NCBI RefSeq assembly: GCF_018408855.1
Contig: NZ_AP024325.1
Span: 186,001 to 250,000, forward strand
DNA length: 64,000 nucleotides
Reading direction: 5' to 3'
Origin: Caballeronia sp. NK8
Lineage (GTDB): Bacteria > Pseudomonadota > Gammaproteobacteria > Burkholderiales > Burkholderiaceae
A program made the position numbers and the translations under genes. Shown here piece after piece: positions 24,791 to 35,171 of the stretch. The notes under the pieces were generated by a model that saw only the letters and a list, made by a program, of their open reading frames with translations, searched no databases and was not told the DNA's origin. The number at the start of each line of letters is the position of its first letter. The stretch's first letter is position 1.

Positions 24791-26431
24791 CTACATCGAA
24801 CGCAAGGCGAAGCGCTTGAGCTTGCCGGTCTCCGTGCGCGGCAGAGCATCGAGAAACACCACGACGCGCGGATATTTATACGGCGCGACATTGCGCTTCA
24901 CGAAGTCCTGCAAGTGCGCGATGAGCGCGTCGTCGCCGGTGAAGCCGGGATTGAGCACGACGAACGCCTTCACGATCTGTCCGCGCGTTTCGTCGGGTAC
25001 GCCGATCACGCCGCATTCCGCAACGGCTTCGTGCTGCATCAGCACGCTTTCCACTTCCGGCCCCGAGATGTTGTAGCCCGCCGATACGATCATGTCGTCG
25101 GCGCGCGCCTGATAGAACACATAGCCGTCTTCATCGATCACGACGGAATCGCCGGGCAGGTTCCAGCCGTCGCGCACGAATTTCGACTGGCGCTCGTCGG
25201 CGAGATAGCGACAGCCGGTCGGACCGCGCACCGCGAGCTTGCCGATCGTGCCGGGCGGCACGGGCTGCATCGCATCGTCGACGGCCTGCACGATATAGCC
25301 CGGCACCGCGCGGCCGATCGCGTGTTCGCGCACGTCCGCTCCCGCCGACGAAATGAAGATATGGATCATCTCCGTGCCGCCGATGCCGTCGATCATCTCG
25401 ATGCCGCTCGCTTCGCGCCATAAGGCACGCGTGGAATCGGGCAAGGCTTCGCCCGCCGATACGGTCTTCGTCAGGCTCGACAGGTCGAAGCGCCCGACGA
25501 GCGGCGCCATCTGCCGATAGAACGTCGGCGCGGTGAACATGATCGTCGCGCGAAAGCGTTCGACGGTTTGCAGCAGCGTTTCGGGCGTGAGCTTTTCAAG
25601 CAGCACCGTCGATGCGCCGACGCGCAGCGGAAAACACAACAGGCCGCCGAGGCCGAACGTGAACGCGAGCGGCGGCGTGCCGCAGAACACATCGTTCGCG
25701 GTCGGTTTGAGGATATGGCGCGGGAAGAGATCGCACATCGCGAGCACGTCGCGATGAAAGTGCATGCAGCCCTTCGGTGCGCCTGTGGTGCCGCTCGTGA
25801 ATGCGATGAGGCATACGTCATCGGCGGCGGTATCGCAGGCGTCGAATTGATCGGGCCTGGTTGCCGCGAGCGCTTCGAGCGAATCGGCTGCATCGTCGTG
25901 AAACGTGCGGATTTGCGCGAGCGTTTCGCAGTGGAACTCGTCGCCTCTGGTTGCGCAGCGTTGCAGTTCGTCGGTGAGACGCACGTCGCATAGCGCCGCT
26001 GAAATGTGCGCCTTGTCGATGATCTGCTTCAGCTCTTTCGCGCGCAGCAGCGGCATCGTCGGAACCACGACGAGACCCGCCTTCAGCGCCGCGAAAAACG
26101 CGACGGCCATCTGCAAGGTATTCGGCCCGCGCAGCAGCACGCGATTGCCCGGACGCAAGCCCATCTCATCGACGAGCACGTGCGCGCTGCGATTCACGAG
26201 CGTGCGCAACGCGCGATAACTCGTTGCATGCGGCTTGCCATCGACATCGGACCAGATCGCGGGACGATCGCCGTGTCCACTTTCGATCGCGCGATCCAGC
26301 AATTCGGTCGCGCAATTGATGCGCGCGGGGTAGGCGACATTCGCGTCGTCGAGCATGAAGACCGGCCATTGCTCCTCTGGCGGCAGATGATCGCGCGCGA
26401 ATGTATCGACGTGTGCTGACCGTTCCATCAT
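24791..26431 (-). CDS. abmG: 2-aminobenzoate-CoA ligase (AMP-forming)
   Basis: A 546-residue adenylate-forming ligase of the benzoate-CoA ligase type: P-loop AFTSGTTGAPKGCMHFH, GTPPLAFTFGLGG, the aromatic-pocket region DGIGGTEMIHIFIS, the hinge ARADDMIVSAGYNISG and the catalytic lysine in RTETGKLKR near the C-terminus. It activates an aromatic acid to its CoA thioester with ATP. The substrate is taken as 2-aminobenzoate because the operon encodes the bifunctional aminobenzoyl-CoA monooxygenase/reductase. ATGATG starts 9 bases after the RidA stop, behind GGAGAGC. It is the last gene of the operon. Confidence 0.88.
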   Translation of the reverse strand: MMERSAHVDTFARDHLPPEEQWPVFMLDDANVAYPARINCATELLDRAIESGHGDRPAIWSDVDGKPHATSYRALRTLVNRSAHVLVDEMGLRPGNRVLLRGPNTLQMAVAFFAALKAGLVVVPTMPLLRAKELKQIIDKAHISAALCDVRLTDELQRCATRGDEFHCETLAQIRTFHDDAADSLEALAATRPDQFDACDTAADDVCLIAFTSGTTGAPKGCMHFHRDVLAMCDLFPRHILKPTANDVFCGTPPLAFTFGLGGLLCFPLRVGASTVLLEKLTPETLLQTVERFRATIMFTAPTFYRQMAPLVGRFDLSSLTKTVSAGEALPDSTRALWREASGIEMIDGIGGTEMIHIFISSAGADVREHAIGRAVPGYIVQAVDDAMQPVPPGTIGKLAVRGPTGCRYLADERQSKFVRDGWNLPGDSVVIDEDGYVFYQARADDMIVSAGYNISGPEVESVLMQHEAVAECGVIGVPDETRGQIVKAFVVLNPGFTGDDALIAHLQDFVKRNVAPYKYPRVVVFLDALPRTETGKLKRFALRSM

Positions 26432-26440
26432 GCTCTCCGC

Positions 26441-26836
26441 TTAGTCGGGGATGACAGCCGTGGCTTCGATTTCCACCAGTGCCTCGTCTTCGATGAGCGC
26501 GACCACCTGCACCGCGCTCATGGCGATGTCGTAGTCGCCAATCAGCTCGCGAAACGCCGCGCCGATTTCCTTCGCCGCCGCGAGATAGGCGCGCTTGTCG
26601 GTCACGTACCACGTCATACGAACGAGATGTTCGGGCTTGCCGCCCGCTTCGCGCAGAATCGCCACGACGTTGCGCAACGCCTGCACGGCCTGCGCGCCGA
26701 ACTCCCTGCTGACGAAGCGCGCCTGTTCGTCCCAGCCGATCTGTCCGGCGATGAACACCTGCGTGCCGCGCGCCGCGACGCCGTTTGCATAGCCGCGCGG
26801 CTTGATCCAGCCCGAAGGCAGAAGGGTCTTTTTCAT
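26441..26836 (-). CDS. RidA-family enamine/imine deaminase of the aminobenzoate operon
   Basis: A 131-residue RidA (YjgF/YER057c) protein: ARGTQVFIAGQIGWD, VVAILREAGGKPEHLVRMTW and the C-terminal ALIEDEALVEIEATAV. RidA proteins hydrolyse reactive enamines and imines, releasing ammonia. Here the monooxygenase/reductase product is a ring-reduced 2-amino-ene (an enamine), so this paralogue is a good candidate for removing its amino group. That role is inference from context. Its ATG overlaps the thioesterase stop (ATGA), with GAGGAGA upstream. The ligase gene follows after 9 bases. Confidence 0.88.
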   Translation of the reverse strand: MKKTLLPSGWIKPRGYANGVAARGTQVFIAGQIGWDEQARFVSREFGAQAVQALRNVVAILREAGGKPEHLVRMTWYVTDKRAYLAAAKEIGAAFRELIGDYDIAMSAVQVVALIEDEALVEIEATAVIPD

Positions 26837-27282
26837 GAGCGTGTCTCCTCTTGCAATGCGCGGCTCGTGCCCGGCGCGAACTGCTCGATGGCGCGGGCGA
26901 TGTCGCCGGGAATGTCGATCGAGCGTCCATCGTCGAGCGATGTGGTCACCAGAACCTGCTTCGCGCGAAAGCGCACTTCGCCATCGCAATGACAGACGAT
27001 GTCGATGCGAATCGAGCGCTGTCCCACGGAATCGACGGACAGCGTGAGCGTCACCGTTTCGCCCATGCGGCTCGGCCGCGAGAAATCGCAACCGAGCCTG
27101 ACGATGGGCAGTCCGACACGGCGCGCGGAGATCATCTGCGCATAGTCGATACCGAGCGCGTCGTTGAACCAGTCCTCGACGAGTGCGTTCGTCATCACGA
27201 GGTATTGCGGAAAATAGACGATGCCCGCCGGATCGCAATGCGAGAAGCGGATGCGCACCGGCATGTCGAAGGTTCGGCTCAT
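26833..27282 (-). CDS. Acyl-CoA thioesterase, 4-hydroxybenzoyl-CoA thioesterase-like
   Basis: A 149-residue hot-dog fold thioesterase with the family motif [19 protein letters not shown] holding the catalytic aspartate, then [19 protein letters not shown]. It hydrolyses acyl- or aroyl-CoA. In this operon it could release CoA from dead-end intermediates or from excess aminobenzoyl-CoA. It is coupled on both sides by 4-base ATGA overlaps: its start overlaps the acyl-CoA dehydrogenase stop and its stop overlaps the RidA start. The exact substrate is not visible in the sequence. Confidence 0.9.
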   Translation of the reverse strand: MSRTFDMPVRIRFSHCDPAGIVYFPQYLVMTNALVEDWFNDALGIDYAQMISARRVGLPIVRLGCDFSRPSRMGETVTLTLSVDSVGQRSIRIDIVCHCDGEVRFRAKQVLVTTSLDDGRSIDIPGDIARAIEQFAPGTSRALQEETRS

Positions 27283-28460
27283 CGTTGACGTTCTCCGTGC
27301 GCTTTCAGCAAGTCTCGTCCGACGATCAGTTGCTGCACTTCCGTCGCGCCTTCGTAGATGCGCAGCGCGCGAATCTCGCGATACAGCGATTCCACCGCCG
27401 TGCCGCTTTTCACGCCGAGCCCGCCCCACAACTGCACGGCCGCATCGATCACCTGTTGCGCGCCTTCGCTCGCGTGCCACTTCGCCATCGCCGCTTCGCG
27501 CGTCACGTTCTCGCCCTGATCGCGCAGCCACGCGGCGCGATAGACGAGCAGCGCGCTGGTGTCGATGGTCAATGCCATCTGCGCGAGCTTCGCTTGCGTG
27601 AGCTGGAAATCGCCGAGCGTCTGGGCGAACATCTTGCGCGATGCGGCGCGGTCGAGCCCTTCCTGCATGGCGCGGCGCGCGAAGCCCAGCGACGCGGCGG
27701 CAACCGACGTGCGGAAGATATCGAGCGTTCGCATCGCGATCTTGAAGCCTTCGGCTGCCGCACCGAGCATCTGGCTGCGCGGCACTCGGGCGTTGGCGAA
27801 ATGCAGGCGCGCGAGCGGATGCGGCGCGATCACATCGATGCGTTCGGCGATCTGCAGGCCCGGCGTATCCGCATCGACGATGAACGCGCTGATGCCGCGC
27901 GCACCCGGCGCTTCTCCCGTGCGCGCGAACACGACATAGAAATCCGCGATGCCGCCGTTCGAGATCCAGGTCTTGCCGCCGTTCAGCACGTAGTCGTCGC
28001 CATCGGCGCGCGCATCGAGCGACATCGCCGCGACATCCGAGCCTGCTTCGGGCTCGGACAACGCAAACGCCGCGAGTGCCGTGCCGTTCGCGACGCGCGG
28101 CAGATAGCGCGCCTTCTGCTCGTGCGTGCCCGCGAGCGATATCGCGCCGGAGCCGAGTCCCTGCATCGCGAAGGCGAAGTCCGCGAGGCCGTCGTGCCTG
28201 GCGAGCGTCTCGCGCAGAAGACATACGGCGCGCGTATCGATCGTGTCGTTCGTCGCGCCGTATTGCGTGCCGCCGATGCAATGCCGCAGCCACCCGGCTT
28301 CGCCGAGCTTGCGCACGAGGCGCTTGCAGGTCGCGTCGGTATCGGCGTGATCGATGTGCTGCAGATGCTCGGTGGCCCATGCATCGACCTCGCGTGCGAG
28401 TTCGCGATGCCGCGCATCGAAGAAAGGCCACGCGAGCGCGCTGTGTGGATCGGCGTTCAA
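27279..28460 (-). CDS. Acyl-CoA dehydrogenase of the aminobenzoate operon
   Basis: A 393-residue flavoprotein of standard length: [20 protein letters not shown] and [18 protein letters not shown] in the FAD-binding beta domain, and [17 protein letters not shown] with the catalytic glutamate near the C-terminus. It oxidises an acyl-CoA to the 2,3-enoyl-CoA and passes electrons to ETF. Here it should act on a ring-opened or reduced alicyclic CoA ester. Translation starts at a TTG one base after the enoyl-CoA hydratase stop, with GGAGA 5 bases upstream. The stop overlaps the thioesterase start. Confidence 0.9.
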   Translation of the reverse strand: MNADPHSALAWPFFDARHRELAREVDAWATEHLQHIDHADTDATCKRLVRKLGEAGWLRHCIGGTQYGATNDTIDTRAVCLLRETLARHDGLADFAFAMQGLGSGAISLAGTHEQKARYLPRVANGTALAAFALSEPEAGSDVAAMSLDARADGDDYVLNGGKTWISNGGIADFYVVFARTGEAPGARGISAFIVDADTPGLQIAERIDVIAPHPLARLHFANARVPRSQMLGAAAEGFKIAMRTLDIFRTSVAAASLGFARRAMQEGLDRAASRKMFAQTLGDFQLTQAKLAQMALTIDTSALLVYRAAWLRDQGENVTREAAMAKWHASEGAQQVIDAAVQLWGGLGVKSGTAVESLYREIRALRIYEGATEVQQLIVGRDLLKAHGERQR

Positions 28461-28461
28461 C

Positions 28462-29313
28462 TCAGTCTCCTTCGAACACGGGCCGCGCTTTTGCCGCGAA
28501 GGCGCGATAGGCGCGCTCGAAGTCGCGCGTGCTCATGCAGATGGCTTGCGCCTGCGCTTCGGATTCGATCGCTTCGTCGATGCTCATGCTCCATTCCTGA
28601 TGCAGCATCTTCTTCGTGATGCCATGCGCGAAGGTCGGGCCCGCCACGAGTTCGGAGGCGAGCTTCGCGGCTTCGTCGAGCAGGGTTTCGGGCGTGCAGA
28701 GCCGGTTGTAGAAGCCCCAGCCATAGCCTTCGTCGCCGGTTGCCGAGCGGCCCGTGAAGAGCAGTTCCGCCGCGCGTCCCTGACCGATGATGCGCGGCAG
28801 TATCGAGCACGCGCCCATGTCGCAGCCCGCGAGGCCGACACGCGCAAACAGGAACGCGAGCTTGCTGCGCGCGGTTCCGAGACGCATGTCGGAGGCCATC
28901 GCGAGAATCGCGCCCGCGCCCGCGCACACGCCATCGACAGCGGCGATGACAGGCTGCGGGCAATGGCGCATCGCCTTGACGAGATCGCCCGTCATGCGCG
29001 TGAAGAGCAGCAGTTCGGGCATCGGCAAATCGATCAGCGGCGCGATGATTTCATGCACGTCGCCGCCGGAACAGAAGTTGTCGCCCGCGCCGTGGATCAC
29101 GACGGCTTTGACGTCGCTCGCGTAGGCAAGCTGGCGAAACAGATCGCGCAACTCCGCATACGATTCGAACGTCAGCGGGTTCTTGCGCTCCGGACGATTC
29201 AGCGTGATGGTCGCGACGCCGTTCGTCACGGACCAGAGAAAATGCGTCGCGCGATAATCCGCGAGCGTGGTTCGATTGCCCGCGAGCAGCGCTTCGGCGG
29301 AGGATCGGGTCAT
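28462..29313 (-). CDS. Enoyl-CoA hydratase of the aminobenzoate operon
   Basis: A 283-residue crotonase-family protein, with both oxyanion-hole segments: [16 protein letters not shown] and [20 protein letters not shown]. The N-terminus is extended by about 25 residues over the simplest members. It hydrates an enoyl-CoA or could hydrolyse the alicyclic ring, as crotonase homologues do in CoA-dependent aromatic routes. The ATG at 29313 has AAGGAG 6 bases upstream; ATG at 29319 would sit on the ribosome-binding site. It is 11 bases after the MarR gene and one base before the dehydrogenase. Confidence 0.9.
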   Translation of the reverse strand: MTRSSAEALLAGNRTTLADYRATHFLWSVTNGVATITLNRPERKNPLTFESYAELRDLFRQLAYASDVKAVVIHGAGDNFCSGGDVHEIIAPLIDLPMPELLLFTRMTGDLVKAMRHCPQPVIAAVDGVCAGAGAILAMASDMRLGTARSKLAFLFARVGLAGCDMGACSILPRIIGQGRAAELLFTGRSATGDEGYGWGFYNRLCTPETLLDEAAKLASELVAGPTFAHGITKKMLHQEWSMSIDEAIESEAQAQAICMSTRDFERAYRAFAAKARPVFEGD

Positions 29314-29324
29314 CGCCATCTCCT

Positions 29325-29885
29325 TCAGTCTTTCAATGTATTCATGAGATGCTGCTTGAGCTTGCCGAGCCGCTGATGCGTCTGCGATTTCTCGTTGAGT
29401 TCGAGACCGCCGAGCATTTCGACGACCCATTGCTCATGCGCGGTCGCCATTTTGTCGAACGCGGCGCGGCCCTGCGGCGTGAGACGCACGCTGATCGAGC
29501 GGCGATCGTTTGGATCGGTATAGCGCGACACCAGTCCTTCTTTTTCGAGCTGATCCGTGATGCCCGTCACATTGCCGCCCGTGACCATCATGCGGCGCGA
29601 CAGCTCGGTCATCTTCAGGCCTTCCGGATGCCGTTCGAGTTGCGCCATCAGATCGAAACGCGGCAAGGTCGTATCGAACTCGGCGCGCAGGCGCTTGCGC
29701 AATTCGGTCTGCACGAGGTTCGTCGTGGTCAGCATGCGCAGCCACAGACGCAGGCCCATGTGGCTGTCGGCGCCCGTGCTCATCTCCAGATCGACGACGT
29801 TTTCCGCCGGCTTCTCGATGCCCTTGCGCGGCGCCCTGGGCTCCGTCGCGGACGTCGTCTTTCTGTTGCGTGCGGCTTGGGTCAC
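29325..29885 (-). CDS. MarR-family regulator of the aminobenzoate operon
   Basis: A 186-residue MarR winged-helix protein with a basic N-terminal tail (about 40 residues) before the dimer helix. The DNA-binding part has [19 protein letters not shown] and the wing [18 protein letters not shown]. It starts with GTG overlapping the SDR stop (GTGA), with GGAGAAGTAAC just upstream. MarR proteins in aromatic catabolism commonly bind the aroyl-CoA or the aromatic acid. It probably represses the operon promoter at 33065-33093, where direct repeats overlap the -10 and spacer. Being inside the operon it would be autoregulated. Confidence 0.9.
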   Translation of the reverse strand: MTQAARNRKTTSATEPRAPRKGIEKPAENVVDLEMSTGADSHMGLRLWLRMLTTTNLVQTELRKRLRAEFDTTLPRFDLMAQLERHPEGLKMTELSRRMMVTGGNVTGITDQLEKEGLVSRYTDPNDRRSISVRLTPQGRAAFDKMATAHEQWVVEMLGGLELNEKSQTHQRLGKLKQHLMNTLKD

Positions 29886-30643
29886 GTTACTTCTCCACCG
29901 GATACGGAAATGGATTGCCCGTTCATCGCTTCGGAACCGGGCGCGCATAGCCATAGCACGGCGCTGGCGACTTCTTCCGGTTGCACGAAGCGGCGTTGCG
30001 GGTTGTGGCGCACGAGCGCATCGCGTGCGTCCTGTTCGCTGCGCGCTGTCTTCGACATGATCTGGTCGAGCGATGCGCGCAACAGTTCGGTTTCGGTGTA
30101 GCCAGGACAGACCGCGTTGACCGTCACGCCCTTCGTCGCGACTTCGGCGGCGAGCGCGCGCGTGAGGCCGATCACGCCGTGCTTTGCGGCGCAATAGGCC
30201 GCGACATACGCATAGCCGATTTGCCCCGCCGTGCTCGCGACATTCACGATGCGGCCATGGCCGCGTTTCAGCATCGAAGGCAGCGCGGCGCGCGTGCAGA
30301 GGAACACGCCCGTGAGGTTCACATCGAGCATGCGTTGCCAGAGCGCGGCATCGGTGTGCGTGAACGGCGCGGCCTGCGCGTGGCCGGCGTTGTTGACGAG
30401 GATATCGACCGGACCGGCACGCGCGAATGCCTCATCGACCGCAGCTTCATTCGTTACATCGACGCTGATGCACGCGACATCGCCATGCGCGCGCATCGCG
30501 TCGCGCTGCGCTTCGAGACGCGCGATATCGCGCCCCATCAGCGTGATGCGCGCACCGGCGCGCGCGAGCGCTTCTGCACACGCGGCGCCGATGCCGCTGC
30601 CTCCGCCGGTGACGACCGCGTGTTGATCGGCAAGCCCTGTCAT
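29882..30643 (-). CDS. Short-chain dehydrogenase/reductase of the aminobenzoate operon
   Basis: A 253-residue classical SDR: the cofactor motif [20 protein letters not shown], the NNAG motif in [11 protein letters not shown], catalytic Ser in [15 protein letters not shown] and YxxxK in [15 protein letters not shown]. It resembles 3-hydroxyacyl-CoA dehydrogenases of the SDR type and could oxidise the hydroxyl group on the alicyclic CoA intermediate, with NAD(P)+ as acceptor. It starts 2 bases after the monooxygenase/reductase stop and ends overlapping the MarR start. The substrate is inferred from the operon only. Confidence 0.9.
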   Translation of the reverse strand: MTGLADQHAVVTGGGSGIGAACAEALARAGARITLMGRDIARLEAQRDAMRAHGDVACISVDVTNEAAVDEAFARAGPVDILVNNAGHAQAAPFTHTDAALWQRMLDVNLTGVFLCTRAALPSMLKRGHGRIVNVASTAGQIGYAYVAAYCAAKHGVIGLTRALAAEVATKGVTVNAVCPGYTETELLRASLDQIMSKTARSEQDARDALVRHNPQRRFVQPEEVASAVLWLCAPGSEAMNGQSISVSGGEVT

Positions 30644-30645
30644 GA

Positions 30646-33030
30646 TCAGACCGTTCCTTCGGCGCGTTGCGCACGTTCTTGCGGCGTGAGGCGCGCATTG
30701 TCGGCGGCCATCGCGCGTTCGCGTTCCAGATTGCGTTCGAGTTGCGACTTCGCGGCGGCGTATTGCTTCGGCCACGCGATATCGAAGTAGCCGATCTTCG
30801 CGGCTTCGTTCAGGGTCCACGATGGATTCGCGAGATGCGGACGCGCCACCGCGCACAGATCCGCGCGTCCCGCCGCGATGATGCTGTTCACATGATCCGC
30901 TTCCGATATCGCACCGACCGCGATCGTCGCGATGCCCGCTTCGTTGCGGATGCGATCGGCGAAAGGCGTCTGGAACATGCGGCCATACACGGGCTTCTCC
31001 TGCTTGCTGACTTGCCCCGACGAGACGTCGATCATGTCCGCGCCCGCGGCCTTGAACCCGCGCGCGATCTCGACGGCATCGTCCGGTGTCGTGCCGCCAT
31101 CGACCCAGTCGTGCGCGGAGATGCGGACCGACATCGGCTTGTCTTGCGGCCATGCGGCGCGCATCGCCTTGAATACTTCGAGCGGATAACGCAGACGGTT
31201 TTCGAGCGAGCCGCCGTATTCGTCGGTGCGATGATTCGTGAGCGGCGACAGAAAGCTCGACAGAAAATAGCCGTGCGCGCAATGCAGTTCGAGCCAGTCG
31301 AAGCCTGCAAGCGCGGCCATTTCCGTGGCGCGCACGAATTGCGCTTCGATCTCGCGCAACGCTTCATGCGATGCCTCGCGCGACCATTGGCTCACGCCCT
31401 GCACATACTGTTGCGGTGAAGCGGAAACGAGCGGCCAGTTGTCACTGGCAAGCGGCTGATCGATGCCTTCCCAGCTCACACGCGTCGACGCCTTCGCGCC
31501 CGCGTGACCGAGCTGCATGCCGATCTTCGCGTCCGACTGCGCGTGCACGAAGTCGACGATGCGCTTCCACGCCGCGAGATGCTCCGGCGCATACATGCCC
31601 GGACATCCCGGCGTGATGCGCGCTTCGGGCGACACGCAGGTCATCTCCGTCATCACGAGCGCCGCGCCGCCCATCGCGCGTGCGCCGAGATGCATCAGGT
31701 GATAGTCGCCCGCGATGCCGTCGATGGCGGAGTACTGCGCCATCGGCGAGACGACCACGCGGTTCTTCAACGTGACGCCGCGCAGTGTGAATGGCGTGAA
31801 CATCGGCGGAACGGAACGTTGCTGCGCGTCGCGTTCGATGCCCGCGCGCGCGGCCAGCCAGTCTTCGAACGAGGCGAGATAGCGTGCATCGCGTTCGCGC
31901 AGGTTTTCATGCGAGATCCGTTGCGAGCGCGTGAGCAGCGAATAAGCGAACTGCTCGGGTTCGAACGACGCATAACGGTCCACGTTTTCGAACCATTCGG
32001 TCGAATTGCGCGCGGCGTTCTGGATGCGCAGCACATCGACGCTGCGTACTTGCGTGTAATGCGCGAGCGCGCCATCGAGATCGCCGTCCTGTTTCGCGAA
32101 GGCCGTGTCGATGCTGTTCGCGAGTTCGATCGAATCTTCGAGCGCGAGCTTCGTGCCCGAGCCGATGGAGAAGTGCGCCGTATGCGCGGCATCGCCCATC
32201 AGCACAATCGGCGTGCGCTTGCCGTTCGCGCCGTCACGCCAATGCACCCATTCGCGATTCACGACGCGCGGAAAGCGGATCCATTGCGCCGAGCCGCGCA
32301 AGTGCGTGGCGTTCGACATCAGCGCGTGGCCGTCGAGATACTTCGCGAAGAGCTTTTCACAGAACGCGATGCCTTCTTCCTTGCTCATGTCGGCGAGGCC
32401 CGCGGCGCGCCATACACGCTCGGGCGCTTCGACGATGAACGTCGAGGTGTTCTCGTCGAAACGATAGGCATGCGCCTGGAACCACCCCCATTCGGTCTTT
32501 TCGAATGCGAACGTGAAGGCTTCGAAGCACTTGTTGGTGCCGAGCCACACGAAGCGGCATTCGCGCAGATCGATATCGGGCTGATATGTCGACGCGTATT
32601 TCTGCCGGACCGCGCTGTTCGCGCCATCGCTCGCGATGATGAGGTCGGCGTCGTAGTCTTCGTCGTTCAGGACGTGCGTTTCGAATACGAGCTTCACGCC
32701 GAGTTCTTCGCAACGCGCTTGCAGGATGTTCAGCAGGCGCTTGCGGCCGATGCCGCAGAAGCCGTGACCCGACGAGCGGATCGTGCGGCCGTTGATATGC
32801 ACGTCGATGTCATCCCAGTGATTGAAGGCATCGAGGATGGTGTCGGCGCTTTGCGGGTCCGCTGCGCGCAGGTTGCCGAGGGTCTGATCGGAGAAGACGA
32901 CGCCCCAGCCGAAGGTGTCGTACGGGCGGTTGCGTTCCACTACGGTGATGTCGTACGTGGGGTGGCGGTGTTTCATCAAAAGCCCGAAATACAGGCCCGC
33001 CGGGCCTCCGCCGATGCAGACGATGCGCAT
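30646..33030 (-). CDS. abmA: Bifunctional 2-aminobenzoyl-CoA monooxygenase/reductase
   Basis: A 794-residue fusion. The N-terminal part (about 1-380) is a flavin monooxygenase: FAD motif [20 protein letters not shown], then [24 protein letters not shown]. It resembles salicylyl-CoA 5-hydroxylase. The C-terminal part (about 400-770) is an Old Yellow Enzyme reductase: [37 protein letters not shown] with the catalytic His region, [14 protein letters not shown], and [10 protein letters not shown]. This order is that of 2-aminobenzoyl-CoA monooxygenase/reductase, which hydroxylates and then hydrogenates the ring. Databases also call it bifunctional salicylyl-CoA 5-hydroxylase/oxidoreductase. It is the first gene of the operon, behind GGAGAGC and a good promoter. 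Confidence 0.93.
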   Translation of the reverse strand: MRIVCIGGGPAGLYFGLLMKHRHPTYDITVVERNRPYDTFGWGVVFSDQTLGNLRAADPQSADTILDAFNHWDDIDVHINGRTIRSSGHGFCGIGRKRLLNILQARCEELGVKLVFETHVLNDEDYDADLIIASDGANSAVRQKYASTYQPDIDLRECRFVWLGTNKCFEAFTFAFEKTEWGWFQAHAYRFDENTSTFIVEAPERVWRAAGLADMSKEEGIAFCEKLFAKYLDGHALMSNATHLRGSAQWIRFPRVVNREWVHWRDGANGKRTPIVLMGDAAHTAHFSIGSGTKLALEDSIELANSIDTAFAKQDGDLDGALAHYTQVRSVDVLRIQNAARNSTEWFENVDRYASFEPEQFAYSLLTRSQRISHENLRERDARYLASFEDWLAARAGIERDAQQRSVPPMFTPFTLRGVTLKNRVVVSPMAQYSAIDGIAGDYHLMHLGARAMGGAALVMTEMTCVSPEARITPGCPGMYAPEHLAAWKRIVDFVHAQSDAKIGMQLGHAGAKASTRVSWEGIDQPLASDNWPLVSASPQQYVQGVSQWSREASHEALREIEAQFVRATEMAALAGFDWLELHCAHGYFLSSFLSPLTNHRTDEYGGSLENRLRYPLEVFKAMRAAWPQDKPMSVRISAHDWVDGGTTPDDAVEIARGFKAAGADMIDVSSGQVSKQEKPVYGRMFQTPFADRIRNEAGIATIAVGAISEADHVNSIIAAGRADLCAVARPHLANPSWTLNEAAKIGYFDIAWPKQYAAAKSQLERNLERERAMAADNARLTPQERAQRAEGTV

Positions 33031-33064
33031 GCTTGCTCTCCGACTGGTGTCTCCTCGAAATGGT

Positions 33065-33093
33065 AATTTAGGCTTAGATAATTTAGATGTCAA
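33065..33093 (-). promoter_or_regulatory. Sigma-70 promoter of the aminobenzoate operon with direct repeats
   Basis: On the minus strand TTGACA (33088-33093) and TAAATT (33065-33070) are separated by 17 bases. CTAAATTA occurs twice, once in the spacer and once over the -10, and is a plausible MarR operator. The start codon of abmA is 35 bases downstream of the -10. Confidence 0.75.
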
Positions 33094-33119
33094 GCAATTG
33101 GTTTCAGATATGCGGAATC

Positions 33120-33141
33120 GGGGCGCGTCGTTGCGCGCCCC
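33120..33141 (-). terminator. Hairpin after the serine hydrolase gene
   Basis: GGGGCGCG and CGCGCCCC form a perfect 8-bp stem with a 6-base loop, 7 bases past the stop of the gene at 33149. There is no T tract, so termination is only probable. Confidence 0.5.
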
Positions 33142-33148
33142 AACGCAA

Positions 33149-35023
33149 TCAGGCGAGCGCGTAGATCGAACTACCCAGCGTTAGCGAAGTAGCGCTGCTC
33201 GCCGAAGCGAAGCGGATCTCATACAGGTCGCGGCCGAAGTTGCCGGGCACCTTCACCGACATGCCGCCGCGATCGTCCGAGAGCGGCACGAAGAGTTGAT
33301 AGCGGAGGTCGGTATTGCCGTACAGGACGTAGCCCGGAAGCTCGGACAAGGTGGTGAGATAAGCCGGTTCGTTGCCGAGGATGACGATCGGCACGGCCGT
33401 CGGCGAATCATTGGTCAAGGTCCATTGTGTGCCGAGGCGCTGCTGCCACGCGCTGTCGAGCGGGGCAAGCGGCGCGAGTTGCTGACCGATCGCCAGCGTG
33501 AGAAAGGCGTAGCCCGCGCCCGGCACGACGCGCTTCATCAGATAGCGATAGCTGAACGCGTTGCCGGCGCTGTCGGTTCCGGAGACGACGGTGAAGCGAT
33601 ACGACGCGGGATCGCTGTTGCTCCACCACCAGCCGTCGTTGCGGTACTGGTACGCGCCGAGCTGCGTCCAGACGCGCTTGGGTCCGTTCCACTGATTGAG
33701 TTGCACACTGCCGTCCGGATTGGCAACCACTTGCAGCGGCGAATCGGAGTTGCCGTAGATTCCGCCGGCATTGGCGATTGCCGGACCCGAAGCGGCCGGC
33801 GGCGCCGTGCCGCCGACCTGCGCCGGCAACGCGGCGATCGTGCCGTCTTCCTTCAGCGCGGACAACACGAGCGTTTCGGCGAGCTTGCGAGCGTCGTAGC
33901 CTGAATTGCCCGTCACCATCAGCGCGAATTGCGCCTGCGGCACGACGAAGAACTCGCTCGAATAGAACGCGGTCCCGCCGTCCTTCTCCCAACCGAGAAC
34001 GCCGGCCGCGGCGAGCGCCGGCTGCTGGACGGAATCCCAGCCGAGCCCCCAGCGCCACTCGGGTGAAGGGTTGATCAGGAGTCCGGTAGATTGATCCTTG
34101 CCCATCTCGGCGATGGCCGCAGCGGATATCACACGTTGCCCCTGAAACACGCCGCCGCCGAGAATCATCTGTGCGAGATTCATCATGTCGCCGGGCGTGG
34201 AACTCAGCCCGCCGGTCGCGTAAGCGTTGACGAATTCCTGATACTGCGTGCCATCTGCAAACGGATACGAGAACGAGCCGCTGGTGGGCACGCTCGTCAG
34301 ATAGCTGGAGTTCGTCATCTTCAACGGTGCGAGGATGTTCGTTTCGACGAAACTCGCGAAGCTCTGCCCGGTCAGCGCGAGGACGATCTGTTCGATCATC
34401 GTGAAGCCGTCGTTGCAATACACCGCCAGTTCGCCCGGCAGATGCTTCAGATGCGTATTCGCCAGTTCGGCTTGCGTATCGGCGGCGTAGCCGGGAACCG
34501 GCGCGAACGTGAACAGGTTGCGCGAATTGGTGCCCGGCAGCCCCGACGCGTGCGACAGCAGATGCCGCGTGGTGATCTGCGCGTACTGGGGCGAAAGCAT
34601 CGTGAAGGTCGGCAGGTAATGGACGATCGGCGTATCGAGTTCGATCAGTCCGCGGTCCTGAAGAATGGCAGCCGCGAGCGCCGCGAAGAGCTTGCTGACC
34701 GAGCCGATATTGAAGCGCGTCTGAGCCGTCGCCTTGGTCTGGCCCGGCACGGACGATACGCCGAACGCCTCCTGCCAGACCACGCTGGTGCCTTTGAGCA
34801 TGGCGATGGAAATGCCCGCCACGGGAGGCTGCGCGGTATTGCTGACGGCCTGCTGGATCATCTGCTGACCCATCGCGATGGTCTGGGGATAGGGCGAGCC
34901 GTTGTCGTCGCTGCCGCTGCAACCGGGCAATAGCGTCGCAAGCATGCCCGCGCCGGTGACGCCGAGAAATTGCCGGCGACCGGCGCGGAAGGGGGCTGGA
35001 TCATTGCGTTTGATTCTGGACAC
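33149..35023 (-). CDS. Tat-exported lipoprotein serine hydrolase (beta-lactamase/class C family)
   Basis: A 624-residue protein. The N-terminus has a twin-arginine motif (RRQFLGVTG, about 16-24) and a lipobox-like LLPGC, pointing to Tat export and lipid anchoring. The serine hydrolase domain (about 55-410) has SxxK in [11 protein letters not shown], YxN in YCNDG and a KDGGT segment in the place of the KTG box. A 200-residue C-terminal extension follows, as in some beta-lactamase-related esterases and peptidases. The GTG at 35023 is preferred for its AAGGAGA. Substrate unknown: an esterase, D-amino-acid peptidase or similar is possible. Confidence 0.85.
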   Translation of the reverse strand: MSRIKRNDPAPFRAGRRQFLGVTGAGMLATLLPGCSGSDDNGSPYPQTIAMGQQMIQQAVSNTAQPPVAGISIAMLKGTSVVWQEAFGVSSVPGQTKATAQTRFNIGSVSKLFAALAAAILQDRGLIELDTPIVHYLPTFTMLSPQYAQITTRHLLSHASGLPGTNSRNLFTFAPVPGYAADTQAELANTHLKHLPGELAVYCNDGFTMIEQIVLALTGQSFASFVETNILAPLKMTNSSYLTSVPTSGSFSYPFADGTQYQEFVNAYATGGLSSTPGDMMNLAQMILGGGVFQGQRVISAAAIAEMGKDQSTGLLINPSPEWRWGLGWDSVQQPALAAAGVLGWEKDGGTAFYSSEFFVVPQAQFALMVTGNSGYDARKLAETLVLSALKEDGTIAALPAQVGGTAPPAASGPAIANAGGIYGNSDSPLQVVANPDGSVQLNQWNGPKRVWTQLGAYQYRNDGWWWSNSDPASYRFTVVSGTDSAGNAFSYRYLMKRVVPGAGYAFLTLAIGQQLAPLAPLDSAWQQRLGTQWTLTNDSPTAVPIVILGNEPAYLTTLSELPGYVLYGNTDLRYQLFVPLSDDRGGMSVKVPGNFGRDLYEIRFASASSATSLTLGSSIYALA

Positions 35024-35171
35024 GGCCGTTCTCCTTGTTATTGTTTCGGAATCTGCGGTGTGCGGTCCCTGCGTTACGGCGAATGTCGTCCCGAGCCGCC
35101 GTAGCGAAATATACGACGGGAATTGCAAGGATAGTTAACCGCTCCTTACAAAGCAAAGTCCTCCGCGACGA

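Noticed and set aside
31504..33066. 520-codon frame opposite the aminobenzoyl-CoA monooxygenase
   Set aside because: It is antisense shadow coding without motifs.
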